Assembly: GCF_021044935.1 (NCBI RefSeq)
Contig: NZ_JAJNMP010000001.1
Span: 496,001 to 560,000 of the forward strand
Length of the DNA: 64,000 nt
Direction: 5' to 3'
Origin: Agromyces cavernae
Lineage (GTDB): Bacteria; Actinomycetota; Actinomycetes; Actinomycetales; Microbacteriaceae
The notes beneath the pieces are model-generated. The model did not search any database and had not been told where the DNA came from. It saw only the letters and a program-made list of their open reading frames with translations. Each line of letters opens with the position of its first letter. The first letter of the stretch is position 1. This document shows positions 24,675 through 33,637 of the stretch, in pieces. A program made the position numbers and the translations under genes.

Positions 24675-25169
24675 TCAGACGTCCTTGAACATGTGCAGCG
24701 ATGTCGTGAGGTACCCGAGGCTCTCGTAGAGCCTGATCGCCGGCACGTTGTAGGCGAAGACATTGAGCCCGAGCGACGCGGCGCCGTGTTCACGGGCGAT
24801 CCGCTCGGCCTCGATCATCGTCGCGCGGCCGATTCCGCGGCGCTGGAAGGCATCGTGCACGCGGATGTCCCACACCCACCACGGGTCGCCGTCACCGCCG
24901 TCGCCGTCGGTGTCCTTCCAGGGCCCGATCCACAGCCAGCCCGCATCGTCGCCGTCGACGAGCACCGTGAAGATGAGCTGGCCCGCGGTCGGCCGGCCGC
25001 CTGGGAAGAACCGCGCCTCCGACTCCTTCCGCGCCGCGATCGCCTGTTCGGGGGTGTCACCCGCGGCGACACGGGCCTTCTCGTACTCGGCCATCGATTC
25101 GACGAGCCAGCGCTCGAGCTGCGCGTCGGTCTTCGGGGCGAGGGTGATGGAAGCAGTCTCGGCGGCCAT
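24675..25169 (-). CDS. GNAT-family N-acetyltransferase
   Basis: 164 residues. The acetyl-CoA binding motif of GNAT enzymes is RVHDAFQRRGIGRATMIEAE near residues 105-124, followed by LGLNVFAYNVPAIRLYESLGY, the usual C-terminal part of the fold. The substrate is unknown. An alternative ATG three codons upstream (25178) is equally possible because neither has a clear ribosome binding site. It is divergent from the SDR gene starting at 25219. Confidence 0.85.
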   Translation of the reverse strand: MAAETASITLAPKTDAQLERWLVESMAEYEKARVAAGDTPEQAIAARKESEARFFPGGRPTAGQLIFTVLVDGDDAGWLWIGPWKDTDGDGGDGDPWWVWDIRVHDAFQRRGIGRATMIEAERIAREHGAASLGLNVFAYNVPAIRLYESLGYLTTSLHMFKDV

Positions 25170-25218
25170 GGCCCCCATCGTGCCACGACCGCTCGTGCGG
25201 CTGCGCGAAGATGGAGGG

Positions 25219-26058
25219 ATGACGAGAACGGTGCGTGGCGCGAGAGTGCTCATCACGGGTGCGGCCGGTGGCATGGGGCGCATGTACGCCGAACGCGCGG
25301 TGGCCGAGCGTGCGGCATCCGTCACGCTCTGGGATCGTGACTCGGCCACCCTCGCACGCACCGTCGACGCGCTGGGCGCGGTCTCGCGGGGCCGCACCCG
25401 CATCTCGTCGTACGTCGTCGACGTGGGCGACCTCGGCGCCATCGCGAAGACCGCGCAGAAGGTGCGCAAAGACGTCGGCAACCCCGACGTGCTCATCAAC
25501 AACGCGGGCATCGTGCGCGGCAACCGCTACTTCTGGGCGACCGACAACGGCGACGACACCCGACCGACGATGCAGGTCAACGCGCTCGCGCCCATGTACA
25601 TCACGCGCGAATTCCTGCCGGGGATGATCGCGAACGCCTACCGCGAGGCCCGCATCGTGAACATCGCCTCGGCGGCCGGCACCCACGCCAACCCGCGCAT
25701 GGCGGTCTACGCCGCGTCGAAGGCCGCGCTCATCGGGTGGAGCGACTCGCTGCGGCTCGAACTCGAGCAGGCCGACCACGGCAACGTGAAGGTCACGACC
25801 GTGACCCCGAGCTACATCTCCACAGGCATGTTCGCGGGTGCCCGCAGGCCGGTGCTCGCGCCGATCCTCGAGCCCGAGTACGTCGTCGACCGGGTGTGGC
25901 GCGCCATGCTCGCGGGTCGCCCGCTCGTGCAGTTGCCCTGGAGCGTCGGGGTCTCCCGCGCGCTGCGCGGCCTGCTGCCGACGCGCGCGTTCGATCGCAT
26001 CGTGGGCGACGGGTTCGGCGTCTATCGCACCATGGAGCGGTTCACCGGCCGCGGCTGA
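25219..26058 (+). CDS. SDR-family oxidoreductase
   Basis: 279 residues. The nucleotide-binding motif VLITGAAGGMGRMYAERA, the NNAG motif in VLINNAGIVRGN, catalytic Ser in IVNIASAAGTHANP and YAASK (Tyr/Lys) are all present. The C-terminal half has PSYISTGMFAGARRPVLAPILEPEYV, as in SDRs acting on lipids or steroids. GGAGG precedes the ATG directly. The true substrate cannot be predicted. Confidence 0.9.
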   Translation: MTRTVRGARVLITGAAGGMGRMYAERAVAERAASVTLWDRDSATLARTVDALGAVSRGRTRISSYVVDVGDLGAIAKTAQKVRKDVGNPDVLINNAGIVRGNRYFWATDNGDDTRPTMQVNALAPMYITREFLPGMIANAYREARIVNIASAAGTHANPRMAVYAASKAALIGWSDSLRLELEQADHGNVKVTTVTPSYISTGMFAGARRPVLAPILEPEYVVDRVWRAMLAGRPLVQLPWSVGVSRALRGLLPTRAFDRIVGDGFGVYRTMERFTGRG

Positions 26059-26152
26059 CCGGTCAGGCGATCGACCGCATTGCGGCATCGCCCGCAACGC
26101 ACGGTCAGACCGCACGCAACGCGGTCAGAGCGACGTGAGCGGCACCGCAGGT

Positions 26153-26590
26153 TCAGTCGTCCTCGTCTCCGTCGCCGCCCTTGTCCTTCTTGCCGTTGCC
26201 GTCGTTGCGGTTGTCGCCGCTGTTGCCCGGACCGCTGTTGTCGCCGTCGCCGTCGTTGTCGCCATCGGTCGGCGTGGGGGTCGGTGTCGGCGTGGGCGTC
26301 GCCGCAGCGTCGAGGTCGGCGCGGACCAGTTCGATCGCCGCTCGGATCTCGGCCTCGCGAGCGCCATCGAGCTCTCCTGCGGCGACCGCGGCATCGACGG
26401 ACCGTTCGAGCAGCAGCAGTTCGGCCATCGCTCCGGTGAAGTCCTCGACGCTCGCGCGCTGCGCGATCTGCACGACCGAGTCGCGCAGTCCTTCGGATGC
26501 CGAGGGCTGCGCCGCAGCGCATCCGCCGAGGCCGAGGGCGAGCGCGGCCGACATGGCCGTCGCCGTCAGCGCGATTCTCAGATGTGTCAT
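26153..26590 (-). CDS. Small acidic lipoprotein coupled to a Ser/Thr kinase
   Basis: 145 residues. The lipobox LGLGGC places the lipidated Cys at residue 24. Residues about 25-95 form a helical segment rich in Ala/Glu. The C-terminus is low complexity: a (TP)n run, then Asp/Asn/Gly-rich DGDNDGDGDNSG, ending in DEDD. The acidic tail could bind cations or act as a wall spacer. Its ATG overlaps the kinase stop by 4 bases, so it is translated with the kinase. Confidence 0.8.
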   Translation of the reverse strand: MTHLRIALTATAMSAALALGLGGCAAAQPSASEGLRDSVVQIAQRASVEDFTGAMAELLLLERSVDAAVAAGELDGAREAEIRAAIELVRADLDAAATPTPTPTPTPTDGDNDGDGDNSGPGNSGDNRNDGNGKKDKGGDGDEDD

Positions 26591-27885
26591 GGGGTCACCG
26601 CCTCATCGAGTTGCCGAAGATGCTCGCCGAGTTCGTTGAGCTCCGCCGGGAGTGTCGGCAGGGGTTCGGGTGCCGCGGGCTCCGGATTCTGCGCGGCGAT
26701 GAGCCCGGGCAGAAACAGCGCGCCTGCGATCGCCACGGCAGCGACGATGACGAGGGTCGCGACGACCGGCGCCCGGCGACGCTTTCGCGGGCGCCGACTC
26801 GGCGGCGGTTGCACCGGCGGCGCGACGTCGCGCGCCGTCATCACCCGGGTCTGCGCGGTCGCAACCGGGTCGTCGTCGGCCGCACTTGCCACGGGGGCAG
26901 AGGCCGGCGCCGTCAGCCGTCTCGTCGGGGCCGTTCCGTCATCGGGAGCGCCCACGGCGACCGTGGCGGCGTCGGCGACCGCGGCGGTGGATGCGGACTC
27001 GGCACCGGCGGATGCGGATGCGGATGCGGATGACCCGTGGTCGAGCGCTGCCGCGGCGACCGCGACCTCGAGCGCCGTCGGCCGTGCGCCGGGGTCGCGG
27101 GCGGTCATCGCGCGCAGCAGGTCGACCCACCCGCGCCCGAACGCGTCGGGGACGTCGGGGTCGCGCACCAGGCGCGCGCTCGCCGCCTCGCCGGCGGACC
27201 CGGGGAATGCGGGGCGACCGGTGCGGGCTTCGAGCAGCAGCAGTCCGAGGGCGTAGACATCGGTCGCGCTGCCCGCGGCCTCACCGCTCACCTGCTCGGG
27301 GCTGAGGAAGCCCGGCGTGCCGATGAGCAGCCCGGTGCGGGTGATTCGCGCGTCGTCGATGAGGCGCGCGATGCCGAAGTCGGCGAGCTTCGCGTTCCAC
27401 GAGCGCGTGGGCAGGTGCGCAGGTTCGAGCAGCACGTTCGCCGGCTTCACGTCGCGGTGCACGATGCCCCGTGCGTGGATCACGTGCAGCGCCTCACCGA
27501 GGTCGGCCGCGAGGCCCGCGGCATCGGCGGCCCCCACCGGCCCCGATCGAAGGGTCTCGCGCAGGTCGTGACCGTCGACGAGCTCCATGACGAGGTATTC
27601 GCGACCGGTCGGATCGTCGTGGGCGGCGTCGTAGAGCCGCACGAGCGCGCGGTGCTCGACGCTCGCGAGCAGCGCCACCTCCGAGCGGCGGCGCGCGGCG
27701 TCGTCGATGCCCTCGGCCGCCTCGGCGAACACCTTCACGGCGACCGAACGCCCGAGCGCGGTGTCGGTGCCGCGGTACACCGACGCCATGCCGCCGCGGC
27801 CGATGAGCCCGTCGATGCGGTAGCGACCACCGAACACGACCCCCGTGAAGGAGTCGACGGTCGCAGGCTCAGGAGTGGTCGTCAC
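26587..27885 (-). CDS. Membrane-anchored Ser/Thr protein kinase (PknB-like)
   Basis: 432 residues. The Hanks-type kinase domain spans about residues 20-285: glycine loop GRGGMASVY, catalytic Lys in VAVKVF near 51, HRDVKPANVL catalytic loop, DFGIARL metal motif and GTPGFLSPEQ in the activation segment. A low-complexity juxtamembrane region of (SA)n and basic residues follows, then one transmembrane segment (VVATLVIVAAVAIAGALFLPG, about 382-402) and a short external tail without PASTA repeats. The GTG at 27885 is the best start; the longer frame upstream is antisense-like sequence of the exonuclease gene region. Confidence 0.92.
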   Translation of the reverse strand: MTTTPEPATVDSFTGVVFGGRYRIDGLIGRGGMASVYRGTDTALGRSVAVKVFAEAAEGIDDAARRRSEVALLASVEHRALVRLYDAAHDDPTGREYLVMELVDGHDLRETLRSGPVGAADAAGLAADLGEALHVIHARGIVHRDVKPANVLLEPAHLPTRSWNAKLADFGIARLIDDARITRTGLLIGTPGFLSPEQVSGEAAGSATDVYALGLLLLEARTGRPAFPGSAGEAASARLVRDPDVPDAFGRGWVDLLRAMTARDPGARPTALEVAVAAAALDHGSSASASASAGAESASTAAVADAATVAVGAPDDGTAPTRRLTAPASAPVASAADDDPVATAQTRVMTARDVAPPVQPPPSRRPRKRRRAPVVATLVIVAAVAIAGALFLPGLIAAQNPEPAAPEPLPTLPAELNELGEHLRQLDEAVTP

Positions 27886-27914
27886 CCTTTCGAGGGTAAC
27901 TGCACTCGGTGGAC

Positions 27915-27971
27915 GATCGCCGAATCGGCCCAAGATCGCCGAATCGACCGAAGATCGCCGGGTCAGCCGAA
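27915..27971. repeat. 19-bp tandem repeat (three copies) at the exonuclease III gene end
   Basis: Three units beginning GATCGCC: GATCGCCGAATCGGCCCAA, GATCGCCGAATCGACCGAA and GATCGCCGGGTCAGCCGAA. The third covers the stop codon of the exonuclease gene (27963-27965). The units lie in the gap between the exonuclease and kinase genes. Confidence 0.85.
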
Positions 27972-28805
27972 GATCATCGGCAGGTCGGCCTCGTCGTCGC
28001 CGAGGGCGAGGTCGACGAGCACCGGCACGTGATCGCTGGGTGCGTTGCCCTTGCGCTCGTTGCGGTGGATCGACGCGTCGGTCACCGCGTCGGCGAACGC
28101 CGCCGAGCCGAGGATGAAGTCGATGCGCATGCCCTCGTTGCGCGGGAACCGCAGCTGCTTGTAGTCCCAGTAGGTGAACAGGCCCTCGGGCACCCGGGCG
28201 CGGGCCACGTCGGTGACCCCTGCCTGCTCGAGCGCGAAGAACGCCTCGCGCTCGGCGGGCGACACGTGGGTCGTCTGCCCGACGATGACGGTCGGGTCGC
28301 CGTTGTCGACGTCGAACGGGGCGATGTTGAAATCGCCCATGAGCGCGAACGGCACGTCGGGGCGAGCGGAGGTCTCGGCTCGCGTGTACTCGGTGAGCGC
28401 CGCGAGCCAGTCGAGCTTGTAGGTGTAGTGCGGGTCGCCGAGCGATCGCCCGTTGGGCACGTAGAGGCTCCACAGCCGCACACCGCCGACGGTCGCACCC
28501 ATCGCGCGCGCCTCTTTGGGCAGGTCGGGGCCTTCGTGGCCCTTCAGGAAGCCCGGCATGCCCGGGAACGTCGTCTCGACGTCGGTGATGGGTGCACGGC
28601 TCGCGACGGCCACGCCGTTCCACTGGTTGAGTCCGTGGATGGCCAGTTCGTAGCCGGCCGCCTCGAACGCCTCGGCAGGGAACTGCTCGGCCTTGCACTT
28701 GATCTCCTGCATCGCAAGCACGTCGACGTCTTCGCGCACCATCCAGTCGACGACACGGTCGACGCGGGTGCGGATCGAGTTGACGTTCCAGGTGGCGATG
28801 CGCAT
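27963..28805 (-). CDS. xthA: Exodeoxyribonuclease III
   Basis: 280 residues, a normal family length. MRIATWNVNSIRTR opens the endonuclease/exonuclease/phosphatase fold; VLAMQEIKC holds the catalytic Glu, ALMGDFNIAP the Asp/Asn pair and SDHVPVLVDL the final Asp-His. ExoIII/XthA acts at abasic sites and 3' blocked ends in base excision repair. The ATG at 28805 gives the canonical MRIATWN start. Confidence 0.94.
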   Translation of the reverse strand: MRIATWNVNSIRTRVDRVVDWMVREDVDVLAMQEIKCKAEQFPAEAFEAAGYELAIHGLNQWNGVAVASRAPITDVETTFPGMPGFLKGHEGPDLPKEARAMGATVGGVRLWSLYVPNGRSLGDPHYTYKLDWLAALTEYTRAETSARPDVPFALMGDFNIAPFDVDNGDPTVIVGQTTHVSPAEREAFFALEQAGVTDVARARVPEGLFTYWDYKQLRFPRNEGMRIDFILGSAAFADAVTDASIHRNERKGNAPSDHVPVLVDLALGDDEADLPMIFG

Positions 28806-28898
28806 GGACTCAAGCGTATGGCAGCCGTCCGACAGCAACGGGCGCCGCCCGACCTCCCGGTCGTGCGGCGCCCGTCGGCGATCAGGCTGAGCGCTCGA

Positions 28899-30404
28899 TC
28901 AGCACAGCTTGAACGGCTTGCCGTTGGAGGAGAGCTGCCCGAAGTACCCGAGCAGGTAGGTCTCGTACACATCGAGGGCCGCGATGTGGTCCGCGACGGG
29001 GGCGGGCGTGCATGTGGGAGGCACGACGTGCATCGGCCCGCCGTGGCGGCCCACGAGTGCCGCGCCCGAGAGCGCGTCGGGGAACTTGGTGCCGTTCACG
29101 AGCCACGCGTACACCGACCAGCTCTGAGCGGGGTCCCAGATGAAGCTGTTGATGATGGATGCCGTCTCATAGCGGCTGACGCCGCCCAAGCGCGCAACGG
29201 CCTGGACCGAAGCGACCTCGTAGATCGACGACCTGATGCCGGCGCTGACCACGCCGGTGCCGCCCGCAATGGCCACCACCTGCGGGTTGAGGGCCGTGAG
29301 CGCCGCCTTCGAGGCCGCGTCGATCCGTGAGGCCGTGCCCGGCACGATCATCACGGGGAAGTTCTCGAGTGCTGCGGCGGCGCTGGCCGCGAGGGCATCG
29401 GGGAAGTTCGCCCCCGTCGCGACCCACACCACTTGGGATGCGTCGAAGGCGTCGGCGACGATCTTGCGCGAGGTGTCGTAGCGGTCGACGCCGGCGATGC
29501 GACGCACGACCGGCGAGTACGCCTTGAGCTTCGTCTGGACTGCACTCGAGACGGCGCCCGTGCCGCCGGCGATGACGATCTCGGCCGGGTTCAGCCGGTC
29601 GAGTTCGGCGGCCACGACGGCCGGGATGGCGTTCGGGGCCACGAGCAGGAGCGGACCGCCGCACGTGGCTGCGGCCGGCCCGGCGCTCAGTGCATCGGGG
29701 AAGTTCGCGCCCGACGCGATGTAGACGCACGGTGCGTCGGCGGGGAAGCCCTCGCGGGAGATCGCGGCGGAGGTGGCGTAGCGGTCGGTGCCCGCGATGT
29801 AGCCGGTGAGCATCGGCTCGAGTCGCTCGTCGATTCCGGTGACGGCCTCGCCGTCGGCGAGGGTCACCTCGGTCGCCCAGCCCGAGACGGGCGCGTCCTT
29901 CCAGAACTCGGGCTTGAGGCCCGATGGTGCGTCGTCGAAGAACGCCAGCAGGTAGGTGCCCGCCGGGACACCGGTCACGGTGTAGGCGCCGGTCGCCGAG
30001 GTCTTGGCGCTGGCGACGGAGACGTAGGTCTCTCGCGCGTCATCCCAGTCCTGAACCTCCACGTACCCGGTGGCGAGCGGCTTCAGCGGCTTGGTCGTGA
30101 TGTCGGTGTACGTGACCGTGCCGGAGATCGAACCCGTGGCCGTCGCGGATCGGGCGACGAATCCGCCGTCACCTGTGTCCAGGCGCACGGGCGCGCTGTC
30201 CTCACGCGGATCCGCGCGGAGCAGGTCCAGCGGGTCGTCGGTCGCATCGACCGATGCGCTCGACGTATCGGACGCTGCAGGCAGTCGCAGCTGCGACACT
30301 TCGTCGTCGGCGAATGCCGGGGTCGCACCGGCGGCGAGCAGTCCGCAGAGCGCGAGCGCGGCGGTTGCCGCCCGCCAGCGCACGCCGGAAGGGGTTCGGG
30401 TCAT
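28899..30404 (-). CDS. Secreted cell-wall-binding protein with three CWB2 repeats
   Basis: 501 residues. The signal peptide ends at about residue 31 (GATPAFADD). Residues about 85-185 resemble a carboxypeptidase-regulatory or SdrD-B-like beta-sandwich (GSISGTVTYTDITTKPLKPL, PAGTYLLAFFDDAPSGLKPEFW). Residues about 210-490 hold three putative cell-wall-binding repeats type 2: IAGTDRYATSAAISREGFP, VRRIAGVDRYDTSRKIVADAF and a third with VARLGGVSRYETAS, with NFPDALSA and VIAGGTGAVS motifs. CWB2 repeats anchor surface proteins non-covalently to wall polymers. AAGGAC precedes the ATG, and a TTACGAT box lies about 50 bases upstream. Confidence 0.9.
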   Translation of the reverse strand: MTRTPSGVRWRAATAALALCGLLAAGATPAFADDEVSQLRLPAASDTSSASVDATDDPLDLLRADPREDSAPVRLDTGDGGFVARSATATGSISGTVTYTDITTKPLKPLATGYVEVQDWDDARETYVSVASAKTSATGAYTVTGVPAGTYLLAFFDDAPSGLKPEFWKDAPVSGWATEVTLADGEAVTGIDERLEPMLTGYIAGTDRYATSAAISREGFPADAPCVYIASGANFPDALSAGPAAATCGGPLLLVAPNAIPAVVAAELDRLNPAEIVIAGGTGAVSSAVQTKLKAYSPVVRRIAGVDRYDTSRKIVADAFDASQVVWVATGANFPDALAASAAAALENFPVMIVPGTASRIDAASKAALTALNPQVVAIAGGTGVVSAGIRSSIYEVASVQAVARLGGVSRYETASIINSFIWDPAQSWSVYAWLVNGTKFPDALSGAALVGRHGGPMHVVPPTCTPAPVADHIAALDVYETYLLGYFGQLSSNGKPFKLC

Positions 30405-30559
30405 TGAATTGTCCTTCGTAGGGTTCGGGCGCCGATTCAGGCGCACATAGGCGGCATCGTAAGGACTCCTGAGTACCCCGCGCCACCCCCCGAACGGGTA
30501 TCGTTTCCGAACCGATGCGCGGGGCGTTGAGGCGTGCCCGCCCGCGGATGCCTCCTCCG

Positions 30560-31165
30560 CTATTCCGCCGCGATGTCCGCGGGGTCGTCCTCCCCGCCCC
30601 GCACGAGCTCGAGGCGCGGCAGCACCACCCAGAGCGCGACCAGCACGATCACGCCGACGACCAGCGCGATGATCCCGGCGGTGCGCGAGAGGGCCCAGTC
30701 GAAGATCAGGCTGGCCACCCCGATCACGAGCAGTGCGACGACGACCAGGTGCCCGATGAGGAGCTTGTTGCCGATGCGCACGACGCGTTCCTTCACCTGT
30801 CGTCGGAAGAGCGTGCGGTGCAGCGTGACGGGCGCCAGGCCGACGACGGTCGCAAGGCCGGCCAGCGACACCAGCACGAGGTACAGCGTGAGCTGGTAGG
30901 TGTCGAGCTCGTCGAATCGCGGTTGGAAGGCCACCGCGAGCAGGAAGCCGCCGATGAGCTGGGTGCCGTTGAGTGCGACGCGCAGCTCCTGGAGGATGTC
31001 GTTCCAGTTGCGATCGCTGCGCTCGTTCGGCGTCTCATCGCGTCCATCACCGGGTCGGATGTCGCGATGGAGGCCCGGCCGCACCTCCTGGTCGGAGGGC
31101 GCGGGCACGGGGCCGGGACCGTGATCGGGTTCCGGTGCGATCGGGCCGGAGTGACGGGCGTTCAT
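30560..31165 (-). CDS. DUF6328 family membrane protein
   Basis: 201 residues. A Pro/Gly-rich cytoplasmic N-terminus of about 65 residues is followed by ELRVALNGTQLIGGFLLAVAFQPRF and three further hydrophobic segments, with a TLHRTLFRRQ loop. This is the typical DUF6328 layout found widely in actinobacteria; no function is established. The ATG at 31165 was preferred over the upstream ATG because the family core starts downstream of it. Confidence 0.82.
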   Translation of the reverse strand: MNARHSGPIAPEPDHGPGPVPAPSDQEVRPGLHRDIRPGDGRDETPNERSDRNWNDILQELRVALNGTQLIGGFLLAVAFQPRFDELDTYQLTLYLVLVSLAGLATVVGLAPVTLHRTLFRRQVKERVVRIGNKLLIGHLVVVALLVIGVASLIFDWALSRTAGIIALVVGVIVLVALWVVLPRLELVRGGEDDPADIAAE

Positions 31166-31222
31166 GTTCGATCGTAGCCACGGCGGCACCCACCGCATCA
31201 AGCCCCTTTCGCGGGCGAGGCG

Positions 31223-31618
31223 CTACCCGCTCGCCGTGGCGACGCCCGAGGCGGTCAGGGCGACGCCTGCAAGGAAGACGGCGGCGACCAGCACGATCCC
31301 GGCGATCGGGATCCAGAACGCGATGCGTTTCAGGACGAGCACGATGGCGGCGGCGATGAGTGCGACCAGCCCCACGACGAGCGGCCCGATCATCGCGACG
31401 AGCATGCCGGTCGCGATGCGGTCGTAATCGCAGACCGCGCTTGCGCCGCATGAGTCGCTCGCGAACGCGAGGAAGAACGAGAGGAACGACGCGACGAGCG
31501 CCGCGCCGACCATCAGCACGAGCAGCACGATGGTGAGCACGAGGTCCCACACGACGACGGACCGCTTCGTCGGCGCTGCGGCAGGATTCGGATCGTACGG
31601 CTGGACCGCCTCGGTCAT
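31223..31618 (-). CDS. Small four-TM membrane protein
   Basis: 131 residues: a short Pro-rich start (MTEAVQPYDPNPAAAPTKR), then four hydrophobic segments (VWDLVLTIVLLVLMVGAALV, MLVAMIGPLVVGLVALIAAA and two more). Two Cys lie in the loop SDSCGASAVCDYDR, which would be outside. It resembles small Microbacteriaceae membrane families (possibly DUF6264), but I am not sure. GGGGAG precedes the ATG. It is divergent from cofE. Confidence 0.72.
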   Translation of the reverse strand: MTEAVQPYDPNPAAAPTKRSVVVWDLVLTIVLLVLMVGAALVASFLSFFLAFASDSCGASAVCDYDRIATGMLVAMIGPLVVGLVALIAAAIVLVLKRIAFWIPIAGIVLVAAVFLAGVALTASGVATASG

Positions 31619-31737
31619 GCCGGCTCCCCTCTCGCCCTCGGAGCCGCGACCGGCCCTTGAGAAACGCCCCACCAGCCGAATAATGGCATCGGCACGTCAG
31701 GTGCTGCAAGGATCGAGGCAGCACGAGGGGAGGGCGG

Positions 31738-32517
31738 GTGGCCGTGGAATATCGCATCGAGGGTGTCGAGGGCATTCCCGAGATCGCACCGGGCGATGAC
31801 CTCGCCGCGGTCATCGCCGGCGCGACCGAGCTCGGTGACGGCGACATACTCGTCGTGACCTCGAAGATCGTCTCGAAGGCCGAAGGACGCGTCGTGCAGG
31901 CTGCCGACCGCGAGCAGGCGATCAGCGCAGAGACCGTGCGGGTCGTGGCGACACGCCAGTACGAGGGCGGCGTCACGCGCATCGTCGAGAACCGCCAGGG
32001 CATCATCGGTGCGGCGGCGGGCGTCGACGCCTCGAACGCCCCCGAGGGCACCGTGCTGCTGTTGCCGGTCGACCCCGACGCCTCTGCGCGTGCGCTCGCG
32101 ACCGGCCTCCGCGCGCTCACCGGCGCTCGCGTGGGCGTGATCCTGTCGGACACGCTCGGCCGGCCGTGGCGCGAGGGGCAGACCGACATCGCGATCGGCG
32201 CCGCCGGCGTGTACGTCTTCGAAGACCTCCGCGGGCAGGCGGATGCCTCGGGCAAGGCCCTCGCCGTCACGATGCCCTGCGTCGCCGACCAGCTCGCAGG
32301 CGCGGCCGAGCTCGTGAAGGGCAAGTCCTCCGGAGTGCCCGTCGCGGTCGTGCGCGGTCTCGGGCGGTTCGTCGGCGACCTCGACCTGCCCGGCGCACGG
32401 TCGATCCAGCGGCCCGCAGAGCGCGACCTGTTCCGGCAGGGTGCCGACGAGGCCTACGACGAGGGCTACCGGGCGGGCTTCGACGAGGCTCAGGCCGAGG
32501 GTCCGCTCGCCGAGTAG
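31738..32517 (+). CDS. cofE: Coenzyme F420-0:L-glutamate ligase
   Basis: 259 residues. CofE adds L-glutamate to F420-0 with GTP. Family motifs: [16 protein letters not shown] near residue 38, [21 protein letters not shown] near 135 and [16 protein letters not shown]. The C-terminal nitroreductase-like domain of mycobacterial FbiB, which helps polyglutamylation, is absent; the protein stops after the CofE domain. The GTG at 31738 follows GGGGAGGG. It is the first gene of the F420 cluster; an inverted dispersed repeat separates it from the LLM gene. Confidence 0.94.
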   Translation: MAVEYRIEGVEGIPEIAPGDDLAAVIAGATELGDGDILVVTSKIVSKAEGRVVQAADREQAISAETVRVVATRQYEGGVTRIVENRQGIIGAAAGVDASNAPEGTVLLLPVDPDASARALATGLRALTGARVGVILSDTLGRPWREGQTDIAIGAAGVYVFEDLRGQADASGKALAVTMPCVADQLAGAAELVKGKSSGVPVAVVRGLGRFVGDLDLPGARSIQRPAERDLFRQGADEAYDEGYRAGFDEAQAEGPLAE

Positions 32518-32534
32518 CGCCGACCCGCATACCC

Positions 32535-32620
32535 CCGTCGGTCGAGTAGGCGCGCCAGCGCCGTATCGAGACCCGGCGACGAGGTCTCGATACGCTCCTC
32601 CGTCGCTACTCGACCGGCGG
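32535..32620. repeat. Dispersed inverted repeat, type 1 (intergenic copy 3)
   Basis: Left arm CGTCGGTCGAGTAGGCGCG and CGTATCGAGACC; right arm GGTCTCGATACGCTCC and CTACTCGACCGGCGG. It fills almost the entire gap between cofE and the LLM oxidoreductase gene, so a readthrough transcript of the F420 cluster would carry this hairpin. Confidence 0.9.
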
Positions 32621-32638
32621 TTGCGCGAGGATGGAGGG

Positions 32639-33637
32639 GTGCCAGCCCACATCGGATACGCCGCGATGCTCGAGCGCTTCCCTCCTGCCGAGGCGGTCGA
32701 ATACGCCGCGCTCGCCGAAGCGCACGGGTTCCGCGGCACGATGGCAAGCGACCACTTCCAGCCGTGGGTGCCGTCGCAGGGCGAGTCGTCGTTCGTCTGG
32801 AGTGTGCTCGCGGCCATCGGCGCGCGCACGACGGCCGATCTCGGCCCGGGCGTGACGACGCCGACGTTCCGCATGCATCCCGCTGTGGTCGCACAGGCCG
32901 CCGCGACCCAGGCGGCGCTCTATCCCGAGCGAACCTGGCTCGGCATCGGCTCGGGCGATGCGCTCAACGAGCACGTCGTCGGCGAGTACTGGCCCGAGGC
33001 GCCCGAGCGCATCAACCGCATGTTCGAGGCCGTCGACCTCATCAGGAAGCTCTTCGCCGGGTCGATCGCCGGCCGCGACGTACGACACTCGGGCCCGCAC
33101 TTCACCCTCGAGGCGGCCCGGCTGTGGACCATGCCGGCCGTCGCCCCGCCGATCCTCGTCGCCGCATCGGGGCCGATCACCGCACGCCGCGCCGGTCGCA
33201 CGGTCGACGGCATGATCACCACGGGCGCTCCGCTCGAGAAGCTCGCGACGCTGCTCACCCGGTTCCGCGAGGGAGCGCGCGAGAGCGGCCGCAACGCCGA
33301 CACGATGTCGAAGGTGCTGCAGTTGCACCTGTCGTGGGCCGCGACCGACGAGGTGGCGATGCGCAACGCGCTCACCGAGTGGCCGAACGGCGGCATGCGG
33401 TTCCCGCGCAGCGACATCCGCTCGCCGTTCGAGTTCGAGCAGTTCGCGCGAACCGTGCGACCCGAGGACTTCACCGACCGCATGGTGGTCTCGGCCGACC
33501 CCGACGTGCACCGCGCGGCGATCCAGCGTCACCTCGACCTCGGCTTCGACCGCATCTACCTGCACAACGCCGGTCGCGACCAGCGCGAGTTCCTCGAGGT
33601 GTTCGGCCGCGAGGTGCTGCCCGGGTTGCGTTCGTGA
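32639..33637 (+). CDS. LLM-class F420-dependent oxidoreductase
   Basis: 332 residues, a luciferase-like TIM barrel. HIGYAAMLERFPPAEAVEYAALAE is followed by MASDHFQPWVPSQGESSFVW and GVTTPTFRMHPAVVAQAAAT, resembling the F420-dependent glucose-6-phosphate dehydrogenase group but distinct from fgd downstream (about the same length, clearly paralogous). It overlaps cofC by 4 bases (GTGA). The substrate is unknown; genes of this group are often found between F420 biosynthesis genes. Confidence 0.88.
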   Translation: MPAHIGYAAMLERFPPAEAVEYAALAEAHGFRGTMASDHFQPWVPSQGESSFVWSVLAAIGARTTADLGPGVTTPTFRMHPAVVAQAAATQAALYPERTWLGIGSGDALNEHVVGEYWPEAPERINRMFEAVDLIRKLFAGSIAGRDVRHSGPHFTLEAARLWTMPAVAPPILVAASGPITARRAGRTVDGMITTGAPLEKLATLLTRFREGARESGRNADTMSKVLQLHLSWAATDEVAMRNALTEWPNGGMRFPRSDIRSPFEFEQFARTVRPEDFTDRMVVSADPDVHRAAIQRHLDLGFDRIYLHNAGRDQREFLEVFGREVLPGLRS

